A DNA stretch of 5,185 nucleotides from Candidatus Hebobacteria bacterium (GTDB lineage: Bacteria > Armatimonadota > Hebobacteria > Hebobacterales > Hebobacteraceae). How positions within the stretch are numbered: the stretch's first letter is position 1; each line of letters starts with the position of its first letter. Of the stretch, positions 1-5,185 are shown piece after piece. The stretch lies in the NCBI GenBank assembly GCA_029821235.1, contig JALGTT010000112.1, positions 1 to 5,185 of the forward strand, in the 5' to 3' direction. Below the pieces are notes generated by a model that saw nothing but the letters and a program-made list of their open reading frames with translations, was not told the DNA's origin and did no database searches. The position numbers were made by a program, and so were the translations under genes.

Positions 1-138
1 GGTCTCCATGCGGCGGCTTCCTCCTGTAGAGTATGATGCGTTCCAGGGGTGGTTTTGTCCCCATTCTGGTGGCAATCGCGCACAAATTCCCCAGCGGGAC
101 GAGGTGTGAGGCCGGGTTGACGCCAGATGCTTGCTTGC
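1..138. other. Upstream region without a recognisable gene
   Basis: I see no convincing gene here. One frame (positions 2-109, ending in TGA) stays open from the left edge and could be the last 35 codons of an upstream gene, but the peptide matches nothing I know. An imperfect hairpin lies at 43-69: CCAG pairs with CTGG and GGG with CCC, with a 3-nt ATT bulge. It has no T-run after it, so I do not call it a terminator. A TATGAT hexamer at 32-37 resembles a -10 box but has no -35 partner at the right distance. Confidence 0.4.
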
Positions 139-167
139 TTGACCGGCGGTAGTGAGCCTGATAGCAT
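139..167 (+). promoter_or_regulatory. Candidate sigma-70/sigma-A promoter of the operon
   Basis: TTGACC at 139-144 matches the -35 consensus at five of six bases. TAGCAT at 162-167 matches the -10 consensus at four of six, and the spacer is exactly 17 nt. Transcription would start near 174, about 265 nt before the first gene. The -35 box is the last unit of a short tetranucleotide run (TTGC TTGC TTGA, 131-142). A second possible -35 (TTGACG, 117-122) has no -10 at the right distance. This is seen in sequence only; the start site is inferred. Confidence 0.5.
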
Positions 168-227
168 ACGGCAAGTGGGTTGAACAGCGAGGAGACCCGG
201 ACGGTTCAGGCCGGAGGGAGGCTCGCC

Positions 228-254
228 AAGGCAACCGACGTCCCGTCTTGCCTT
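228..254 (+). promoter_or_regulatory. Perfect leader hairpin with 2-nt bulge
   Basis: AAGGCAA (228-234) pairs perfectly with TTGCCTT (248-254). After a CC bulge (235-236), GACG (237-240) pairs with CGTC (244-247) around a TCC loop. That makes 11 base pairs in 27 nt, the strongest local fold in the leader, about 55 nt after the inferred transcription start. It is followed by CCCCTT rather than a T-run, so it is not a standard intrinsic terminator. It may be one arm of a regulatory RNA or a protein-binding site. Confidence 0.5.
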
Positions 255-314
255 CCCCTTGAATCACCAGCGGCTCCAGCGCGGGCTGGTCTCGGAGATG
301 GAGCCGAGCACGGC

Positions 315-393
315 GAAGGGTTGGGCGCTCCTTCCCCCATCACTCCCTGCCGACCGGCGCTCGTCCCACACCAGGTCATGTTGGCAGGCGCCC
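315..393 (+). promoter_or_regulatory. Nested leader stems with possible pseudoknot
   Basis: GAAGG (315-319) pairs with CCTTC (330-334), leaving GGGCGC (323-328) in its loop. That loop sequence is the exact complement of GCGCCC at 388-393. Between them, CCTGCC plus GACC (346-355) pairs with GGTC (374-377) and GGCAGG (383-388), with a 5-nt bulge on the 3' side; base 388 is shared by two stems. The small hairpin and the long-range pairing could coexist as a pseudoknot or alternate. The element ends about 30 nt before the ribosome binding site of the first gene, a suitable distance to affect translation initiation. The folding is my manual reading. Confidence 0.35.
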
Positions 394-421
394 GTCGCGC
401 GGCGCGGAGGGAAACGCGAAG

Positions 422-428
422 AAAGGAA
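422..428 (+). promoter_or_regulatory. Ribosome binding site fixing the ATG at 439
   Basis: AAAGGAA, with its AGGA core 11 nt before the ATG at 439, supports that start. The frame stays open back to a TTG at 259, but that start lacks a comparable Shine-Dalgarno. It would also add 60 residues of arginine/proline-rich sequence before the family N-terminus. Confidence 0.6.
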
Positions 429-438
429 ATCAACGGCT

Positions 439-1887
439 ATGGCAGGCATTGCCGGTATCGCTCTCGGAAGAGAAGCCCGCGGGGTGGAGGAAGCGCTGGA
501 TGCGATTGCACATCGCGGCCCCTCGGGGCGTCACGTACAGGTTGAAGCACAGGCGACCTTGGGAGAGGTGTGGGGGCCCGCGGAGGCACGCTATGCCCAG
601 GACATCTCTGCCCACGCGCTGGTGATGGATGCGGAGGCGCACAATTGGGCGGAAATCGCGGCGGGAGCCGTGTCCCCCCGCCAGGCGCTGCTCGACTGCT
701 ACCGGCAGCGCGGCCCCGGGTTCGTTGCCGACCTGGATGGAGCCTTCGCGCTCGCCATCGCCGGCCCGAAGGGCGTCTTCCTGGCCAGGGACGTGGTGGG
801 CAAGTCGCCGCTCTACTGGGGCCGCCGCGGGAAGGACCTGTGCTTCGCCTCCGAGATCAAGGCGATCGCCCGCTGGACCCGCGACATCGAGGAGTTTCCG
901 CCCGGTCACTACTATCGGCCCGACCTCGGCCTGGTGTCCTTCCAGTCGGTGGAGGAACAACCCCCCGTGGAGGGCGACGCGGAGGAGGTGGCGCGGGAAC
1001 TGCGCGCCCGGCTGGTGCGCTCCGTGCAGAAGCGGGTGAAGGAGGGAGAGGTCGGCGTGTGGCTTTCCGGGGGGCTGGATTCCGCCACCATGGCCGCCCT
1101 CGCGGCCAGACAGACCTCCCGGCTGGAGACCTTCGTGGTCGGGCTCCCCGGCGCCTCCGACCTGGAGCACGCGCGGGTGGTGGCCGACCACATCGGCTCC
1201 CGCCACCACGAGCGAATCTGCTCACCGGACGAGTTGCCGGGGATGCTCGAGGAGGCCATCTACCACCTGGAGTCGTTCGACGCCCTGTTGGTGCGCTCCA
1301 GCGTACTCAACTACCTGGCCGGGCGCATCGCCTCCGAGCATGTCCCTGCCGTACTCTCCGGAGAGGGCGGGGACGAACTCTTCGCCGGCTACGGGTACCT
1401 CGCGGAGATGCCGCTGGAGAGCTTGCCGGCCGAACTGGTGGACATCACCAACCGCCTCCACAATACCGCGCTTCAGCGGGTGGACCGGTGCTCCGCCGGC
1501 CACGGGATCCAGGCGCGGCCGGGGTTTCTCGACCGCGATGTGCTGGCCTACGCGCTCCGCATCCCCGCCGAACTCAAGATCGCCGGCAACGGCGAGCGGA
1601 TGGGCAAGTGGATTCTGAGGAAGGCGGTGGAGGGACTCCTGCCGGATACAGTCACCTGGCGCCCCAAGGAGAAGTTCTGGGAGGGGGCGGGCGTGCAGGG
1701 GACGCTGGCCGCGCACGCGGAAGAGGTCGTCTCAGACGCCGAGTTCGCTGCCGAGCGCGCGGTGTCGGACAGTGTCACGCTCAACACCAAGGAAGAGTTG
1801 CTGTACTACCGAATCTTCAAGGGCCAGTTCGGGGATTCCGTTGACCCCGCGTTGGTGGGCAGGACCAAGGGCGCTCCGTCTGTCTGA
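439..1887 (+). CDS. Asparagine synthetase (AsnB-type) homologue with inactive glutaminase domain
   Basis: The product is 482 residues. Residues 1-170 are a class II glutamine amidotransferase (Ntn) fold and about 180-465 an ATP-dependent asparagine synthetase domain. The synthetase half keeps the family motifs: PPi loop SGGLDS (210-215), an arginine in LVRSSVLNYL (R286), SGEGGDELFAGY (307-318), GNGERMGKWILR (383-394) and WRPKEKF (407-413, K410 at the catalytic lysine position). The C-terminus also aligns by eye with E. coli AsnB, whose length is 554. The family adenylates a carboxylate, classically aspartate, and couples it to ammonia in the cytoplasm. The N-terminus is MAGIAG instead of MCGI, so the catalytic Cys is Ala; the NGEIYNH motif is degraded to DAEAHNW (64-70). 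HRGP (25-28) and LDGAFA (99-104) remain. I infer that it uses free ammonia or another amine, or has a changed substrate, as in beta-lactam synthetase. The start is ATG with an AGGA core upstream; the MscS gene begins 52 nt after the stop. Confidence 0.88.
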   Translation: MAGIAGIALGREARGVEEALDAIAHRGPSGRHVQVEAQATLGEVWGPAEARYAQDISAHALVMDAEAHNWAEIAAGAVSPRQALLDCYRQRGPGFVADLDGAFALAIAGPKGVFLARDVVGKSPLYWGRRGKDLCFASEIKAIARWTRDIEEFPPGHYYRPDLGLVSFQSVEEQPPVEGDAEEVARELRARLVRSVQKRVKEGEVGVWLSGGLDSATMAALAARQTSRLETFVVGLPGASDLEHARVVADHIGSRHHERICSPDELPGMLEEAIYHLESFDALLVRSSVLNYLAGRIASEHVPAVLSGEGGDELFAGYGYLAEMPLESLPAELVDITNRLHNTALQRVDRCSAGHGIQARPGFLDRDVLAYALRIPAELKIAGNGERMGKWILRKAVEGLLPDTVTWRPKEKFWEGAGVQGTLAAHAEEVVSDAEFAAERAVSDSVTLNTKEELLYYRIFKGQFGDSVDPALVGRTKGAPSV

Positions 1888-1926
1888 GAGAGGCCGGTGC
1901 CGGAGAATGGCGATGTCCTTCATCGA

Positions 1927-1932
1927 GGGAGG
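1927..1932 (+). promoter_or_regulatory. Strong Shine-Dalgarno for the MscS gene
   Basis: GGGAGG lies 7 nt before the ATG at 1940 and settles the start of the channel gene. Confidence 0.75.
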
Positions 1933-1939
1933 TTGAGAT

Positions 1940-3109
1940 ATGGAAGGCCTGCTGCAGCGCGCCCAATCTGCGAACGTGTGGCAAAGCCTGGGGGTGTTTC
2001 TGGGCTTCGTCGTCCTGGCCGTGGTGGTGAGGCTGCTGTGGGGCCAGTGGGTCAGGCTGGTCACCCGCCGGACGAAGAACACGCTGGACGACGCGCTGAT
2101 GAGCGCGTTGCACCGTCCGGTATCCGTCAGCATCCTCCTCTTCGGTCTCTACCTGGCGCTCCAGCGCCTGCAGGTATGGAGCGATTCCCAGCGAGAGATG
2201 CTGTCCAACCTGGGCGCGGCGTTCGCGGTAGTCGTGCTGGTGTACGCCGGCCTGCGGGTGTTCAACGCGGCCTGCCAGTGGTATGTGGAGGTCACCTCCG
2301 GCGACCCCGCGCAGGCCCGCATCGGCCGCCAGCAGGTGAGCACCGGCCGCAAGATCGTCAACCTCCTGGTGCTGTCGGTGGGCATGTTGGTAGTGCTCAA
2401 CCAACTTGGCGTGAAAGTGGGCCCCCTGCTCGCCGGCCTCGGCATCGGCGGCCTGGCGGTCGCCCTCGCCCTGCAGGACACGCTCTCCAACCTGTTCGCG
2501 GGGCTTTCCGTGATACTGGATCGGCCGCTTGCCGTGGGCGATTTCGTGAAGTTGGAGTCGGGAGAAGAGGGGTTTGTGGAGGAGATCGGCTGGCGCAACA
2601 CCAAAGTCCGCATGTGGGCCAACAACGTCGTGATCATCCCGAACGCCAAGTTGGTGCAGAGCGTGATCACCAACTACTACCTGCCGCAGCAGGAGATGTC
2701 GGTCTATGTCTCATGCGGCGTCTCCTACGACAGCGACCTGGAAAAAGTCGAAAGGGTGTGTATCGAGGTCGGAAAAGAGGTCATGGCGCGGGTGCCCGGC
2801 AGCGCGCTCGATTGGACGCCCGTCGTCAGATTCAAGGAGTTCGCAGACTTCAGCATCAACTTCATCGTGGTGCTCCGGGTGAAGGATTTCGGGAGCCAGT
2901 ACGCCCTTCACCACGAGTACGTCAAGGCTTTGCACCGGCGGTTCGCGGAAGAGGGGATCGAGATTCCCTTCCCCATTCGCACCGTCATCATGCAGCAGCC
3001 GCGGCCCGCGGGCGCGCAGAGCCGGGCTGGAGGGCCCCATGCCGTCCAGCCGCCTGACATCGGCCGCCGGCCGGAGTCGGTCGGTGGCGAGCCTGGGGGC
3101 GAGGAGTGA
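1940..3109 (+). CDS. MscS-family mechanosensitive ion channel
   Basis: This is a 389-residue inner-membrane channel that opens under membrane tension to release small solutes. Hydrophobic segments lie at about 17-38, 60-77, 92-113 and 138-156. The pore-lining helix follows at about 162-190, with the Gly/Ala-rich GLGIGGLAVALALQD then TLSNLFAGLSV. DRPLAVGDFV (194-203) leads into the cytoplasmic beta domain, with GFVEEIGWRNTKVR (211-224) and VIIPNAKLVQSVITNYY (231-247). The alpha/beta vestibule ends at EEGIEIPFPIRTVIM (337-351). It is longer than E. coli MscS (286 aa) and closer to the five-helix YnaI type. The last 38 residues are a Pro/Gly/Arg-rich tail without family features. The opine dehydrogenase gene starts 18 nt after the stop, so the two are probably co-transcribed. 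The role could be plain osmoprotection, or solute export as known for the MscS-like MscCG glutamate exporter of Corynebacterium; the latter is inference. Confidence 0.92.
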   Translation: MEGLLQRAQSANVWQSLGVFLGFVVLAVVVRLLWGQWVRLVTRRTKNTLDDALMSALHRPVSVSILLFGLYLALQRLQVWSDSQREMLSNLGAAFAVVVLVYAGLRVFNAACQWYVEVTSGDPAQARIGRQQVSTGRKIVNLLVLSVGMLVVLNQLGVKVGPLLAGLGIGGLAVALALQDTLSNLFAGLSVILDRPLAVGDFVKLESGEEGFVEEIGWRNTKVRMWANNVVIIPNAKLVQSVITNYYLPQQEMSVYVSCGVSYDSDLEKVERVCIEVGKEVMARVPGSALDWTPVVRFKEFADFSINFIVVLRVKDFGSQYALHHEYVKALHRRFAEEGIEIPFPIRTVIMQQPRPAGAQSRAGGPHAVQPPDIGRRPESVGGEPGGEE

Positions 3110-3113
3110 ACGG

Positions 3114-3118
3114 GGAGG
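3114..3118 (+). promoter_or_regulatory. Shine-Dalgarno for the opine dehydrogenase gene
   Basis: GGAGG, within GGGGAGGGA, sits 9 nt before the ATG at 3128. It favours this start over the in-frame ATG at 3140, four codons downstream. Confidence 0.7.
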
Positions 3119-3127
3119 GAAGAAGCC

Positions 3128-4258
3128 ATGCGTAAACATATGCTGGGAAAGAGAAGACGCCCTGTGTTCGCAGTGCTGGGAGCCGGCCACGGAGGCATGG
3201 CGATGGCCGGACATCTCGCCATCATGGGGCACGAGGTGCGCCTCTACAACCGCAGCCCCGAGCGCATCGAGCCCATCCGCCGGTCCAAGCGCATCGAGGT
3301 GATCGCCCGCAACGGGGAGGAGATCCCCCGCGGCGTCGGCCAGTTGGCAGCCGTCACCGCCGATATGCAAGAGGCGGTCACGGGAGCCGATGTCATCATG
3401 GTGGTGGTGCCGGCAACAGGCCATGCCTGGCTGGCGGAGGAGATGGCCCCCCACGTCCGGGACGGACAGATGGTCGTGCTCCACCCGGGACGGACCGGCG
3501 GCGCGCTGGAGGTGCACCACAGCCTTCGCGCCCGCGGCGTCACCGCCGACGTGGTGGTGGCCGAGGCCCAGACGCTGCTCTACGCCTGCCGCGCGGTAAA
3601 CCCCGGCCAGGTGCAGATCTTCCGCGTCAAGAACAGCGTCCCCGTCGCCGCCATCCCGGCCCACCGCACACCGGACGTGATCCAGGCGCTCTCTACGGCC
3701 TACACCCAGTTCATCCCCGGCGACAACGTCATCAAGACGGGCATGAACAACATCGGCGCCATCTTCCACCCGGCCGTTACCCTGCTCAACTCGGCCCGCA
3801 TCGAGAGCACGCACGGGGACTTCGAGTATTACGTCGAGGGGATCACCCCCTCCGTCGCCCGCGTGCTGGAGGCAATGGACAAGGAGCGGGTGGCGGTGGG
3901 CGCGGCCCTGGGCTTCAACTGCATGAGTGCCCGCGAGTGGCTCTACAGCGCCTACGACGCCGCCGGCAAGACCCTCCACGAGGCGATTCAGGCCAACCGC
4001 GGCTACTACGGAATCACCGCGCCGGCCCACCTCAACCACCGCTACCTCACCGAGGACGTGCCCATGAGCCTGGTCCCCATCGCCTCCATCGGCGAGATGC
4101 TGGGGGTTCCCTGCCCTGCCATCAGGACCATCATCACCCTCGCCAACATCATGCACGAGTGCGACTACTGGGAGACGGGGCGCACGGTGGAGAAGCTGGG
4201 CCTTGCCGGGCTGTCTCTGGAGCAGATCCGGCTTCTGGTCCTCGAGGGGAAGAAGTAG
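3128..4258 (+). CDS. NAD(P)-dependent octopine/nopaline (opine) dehydrogenase family protein
   Basis: The product is 376 residues and cytoplasmic. The family reversibly condenses the amino group of an amino acid with a 2-oxo acid and reduces the imine with NAD(P)H, giving an opine. An N-terminal Rossmann domain carries GAGHGG (18-23), and beta-2 ends in YNRS (40-43). The Asn-Arg-Ser there suggests NADP preference, as an inference. The next segments, ADVIMVVVPATGH (87-99) and MVVLHPGRTGGALE (115-128), are typical of the family. The C-terminal octopine-dehydrogenase domain has NNIGAIFHPAVTLLN (207-221, candidate catalytic His214) and RYLTEDVP (305-312). The spacing of R305 and D310 is the same as that of the active-site Arg and Asp I recall for scallop octopine dehydrogenase. 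Residues 1-12 are a basic extension before the first strand. The next gene starts 4 nt after the stop, so the two are probably translationally linked. The substrates cannot be read from sequence. Confidence 0.88.
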   Translation: MRKHMLGKRRRPVFAVLGAGHGGMAMAGHLAIMGHEVRLYNRSPERIEPIRRSKRIEVIARNGEEIPRGVGQLAAVTADMQEAVTGADVIMVVVPATGHAWLAEEMAPHVRDGQMVVLHPGRTGGALEVHHSLRARGVTADVVVAEAQTLLYACRAVNPGQVQIFRVKNSVPVAAIPAHRTPDVIQALSTAYTQFIPGDNVIKTGMNNIGAIFHPAVTLLNSARIESTHGDFEYYVEGITPSVARVLEAMDKERVAVGAALGFNCMSAREWLYSAYDAAGKTLHEAIQANRGYYGITAPAHLNHRYLTEDVPMSLVPIASIGEMLGVPCPAIRTIITLANIMHECDYWETGRTVEKLGLAGLSLEQIRLLVLEGKK

Positions 4259-4262
4259 CCCC

Positions 4263-5185
4263 ATGCCCACCGTCATCGCCGGCGCGCTCGGCAACTGCGT
4301 CCACGTCGCCGGGGTAGTCAACTTCCTCTCCATCGCCCAGCGGCTGGGATACCAGACGGAGTTCCTGGGGGCCGCGGTTCCCGTCGAGAAGTTCGTGGAG
4401 GCGATCCGCGAGCGCGATCCCGACCTGGTGGGGGTCAGCTACCGCCTCACCCCCGAGGTGGCCGGCCGGCTGCTCAAGGACCTCAGGTGGCGGCTCGAAA
4501 AGGAGGGGCTGGCCGACCGCAGGTTCGTCTTCGCCGGCACCCCGCCGGTGTGTGCGGTGGCCGAGAAGGAGGGCTGGTTCGAGCGCTGCTTCACCGGCCT
4601 GGAGGAGCCGGAGGAAGTGGCGGCCTACCTGAAGGGGGAGCCGGCGAGCGCGGAGCCGGAGGATTTCGGCACCACTCAACTCGCCCGCCTGGAGAAGAAG
4701 AAGCCCTATCCGCTGCTCCGGCACCACTTCGGCCTCCCCAGCCTGGAGGACACCATCGAGGGCGTGCGCCGGATCGCGGAGGCGAAGGTGCTGGACGTCA
4801 TCTCCCTCGGCCCCGACCAGAACGCCCAGGAATCGTTCTTCCGCCCGGAGGAGATGGACCCGGCCCTGGACGGCTCGGGCGGAGTGCCCCTCCGCACCCG
4901 GGACGATCTGGTCCGCATCTACCAGGCGAGCCGCACCGGCAACTATCCTCTGCTGCGCATCTACTCCGGCACCCGCGACCTGATCAAGTGGGCGGAGCTG
5001 GCCTTGGACACCATCCACAATGCCTGGGGCGCGATTCCGCTGTGCTGGTACAACGCGCTGGACGGCCGCTCTAAGCGCACCCCCGAGGAGGCGATCGCGG
5101 AGAACCAGGCGGCGATGCGGTGGTATGCGGAGCGCGGCATCCCCGTGGAGGTGAACGAAGCCCACCACTGGAGCATGAGGGACTC
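4263..5185 (+). CDS. Cobalamin-binding-domain protein, possible B12-dependent enzyme (3' end cut off)
   Basis: An open frame of 307 codons starts at ATG 4263 and runs off the right edge. It is preceded by GAGGGGA (4244-4250) at a rather long 12-nt spacing, inside the end of the previous gene. Residues 1-125 look like the flavodoxin-like cobalamin-binding fold: a beta strand then GNCVHVAG (10-17), DPDLVGVSYRLTP (52-64) and RFVFAGTPP (87-95). These fall where base-off B12 proteins have DxHxxG, SxL and GG. His14 would be the cobalt ligand, but the Asp is Cys12 (CxHxxG). A charged linker (about 113-150) leads to a second domain with DVISLGPDQNAQESFF (178-193), GNYPLLRIYSGTRD (226-239), NAWGAIPLCWYNALDGRS (253-270) and PVEVNEAHHW (294-303). 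The second domain could be a catalytic barrel of the kind found in glutamate mutase epsilon or methionine synthase relatives, but I cannot name the family or reaction. The last gene of the inferred operon in view. Confidence 0.7.
   Translation, partial: MPTVIAGALGNCVHVAGVVNFLSIAQRLGYQTEFLGAAVPVEKFVEAIRERDPDLVGVSYRLTPEVAGRLLKDLRWRLEKEGLADRRFVFAGTPPVCAVAEKEGWFERCFTGLEEPEEVAAYLKGEPASAEPEDFGTTQLARLEKKKPYPLLRHHFGLPSLEDTIEGVRRIAEAKVLDVISLGPDQNAQESFFRPEEMDPALDGSGGVPLRTRDDLVRIYQASRTGNYPLLRIYSGTRDLIKWAELALDTIHNAWGAIPLCWYNALDGRSKRTPEEAIAENQAAMRWYAERGIPVEVNEAHHWSMRD

Larger units (their letters stand above)
174..438 (+). promoter_or_regulatory. Long structured 5' leader, class unknown
   Basis: About 265 nt separate the candidate transcription start from the first gene, and no good coding frame accounts for them. 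The stretch has several inverted repeats: 228-254; a switching pair around 272-308; and a nested set at 315-393. Two alternatives compete around 272-308. In one, CCAGC/GCTGG (276-280/285-289) and CTCGG/CCGAG (291-295/304-308) form two hairpins. In the other, GGCTCC (272-277) pairs with GGAGCC (300-305). I looked for T-box (UGGNACC core), cobalamin, SAM-I, glycine, c-di-GMP and glnA-type signatures and found none convincing. There is no terminator hairpin with a T-run, so any control would more likely act on translation or through a protein. GC-rich DNA forms hairpins by chance, which limits confidence. Confidence 0.4.

Noticed and set aside
43..69. Intrinsic terminator of an upstream gene
   Set aside because: The hairpin is imperfect and no T-run follows it.
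259..438. N-terminal extension of the AsnB-like gene from a TTG at 259
   Set aside because: The added 60 residues are arginine/proline-rich, there is no comparable ribosome binding site, and the family N-terminus begins at the ATG at 439.
174..438. T-box riboswitch for asparagine
   Set aside because: The GAGGAG near 189 and a TGGCA at 382-386 are suggestive, but the full UGGNACCGCG core, its pairing partner and a terminator are absent.
174..438. Cobalamin riboswitch, suggested by the B12-domain gene
   Set aside because: I find neither the GCCACTG-type segment nor the conserved B12-box sequence.
180..545. 121-codon frame starting with TTG in the leader
   Set aside because: It overlaps the AsnB-like gene by over 100 nt in another frame, has low-complexity Arg/Gly/Pro composition, and has no family resemblance.
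1888..1939. Terminator or promoter between the first two genes
   Set aside because: Only weak 4-5 bp complementarities such as CTCCG/CGGAG, no T-run, and no paired -35/-10 boxes.
2711..4333. 540-codon frame on the minus strand
   Set aside because: It lies opposite the MscS and opine dehydrogenase genes, is rich in His/Asp/Gly/Val repeats, and shows no domain; it is a shadow of high-GC coding sequence.
4149..5168. 339-codon frame on the minus strand
   Set aside because: It is antisense to the end of the opine dehydrogenase gene and to the B12-domain gene, both of which show recognisable motifs. Its His/Arg/Gly-rich composition is typical of a high-GC shadow frame.

Overview
The window is GC-rich bacterial DNA. 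All supportable genes lie on the + strand and read left to right. Three of the four starts have Shine-Dalgarno sequences, the genes are tightly packed, and codon third positions are rich in G and C. One promoter has sigma-70/sigma-A spacing. This fits a high-GC bacterium, possibly a thermophilic or deep-branching Bacillota or similar lineage. The sequence alone does not fix the taxonomy.

Layout. Positions 1-138 hold no recognisable gene. A good promoter candidate sits at 139-167. It is followed by an untranslated leader of about 265 nt (about 174-438) with several strong inverted repeats that match no riboswitch class I can recognise. The genes follow. (1) 439-1887 encodes an AsnB-type asparagine synthetase homologue with an intact ATP/synthetase domain, but its N-terminal glutaminase domain lacks the catalytic cysteine and most of the glutamine pocket. 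(2) 1940-3109 encodes an MscS-family mechanosensitive channel. (3) 3128-4258 encodes an octopine/nopaline (opine) dehydrogenase family enzyme. (4) 4263 to the right edge encodes a protein with a variant cobalamin-binding domain and a second, probably catalytic, domain of a family I cannot name. It is cut off by the window.

How they may work together. The gaps are 52, 18 and 4 nt, with no terminator visible between genes, so the four look like one transcript starting at the promoter near 139. A possible reading is an amino-acid or amide pathway. An ATP-dependent amide ligase working with free ammonia, an opine-type reductive aminating dehydrogenase and a B12-dependent enzyme would handle an amino-acid-derived metabolite, and the MscS-type channel would release it or relieve its osmotic load. 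This combination is not one I recognise as a described pathway. It is inference from gene content and needs checking by neighbourhood conservation.
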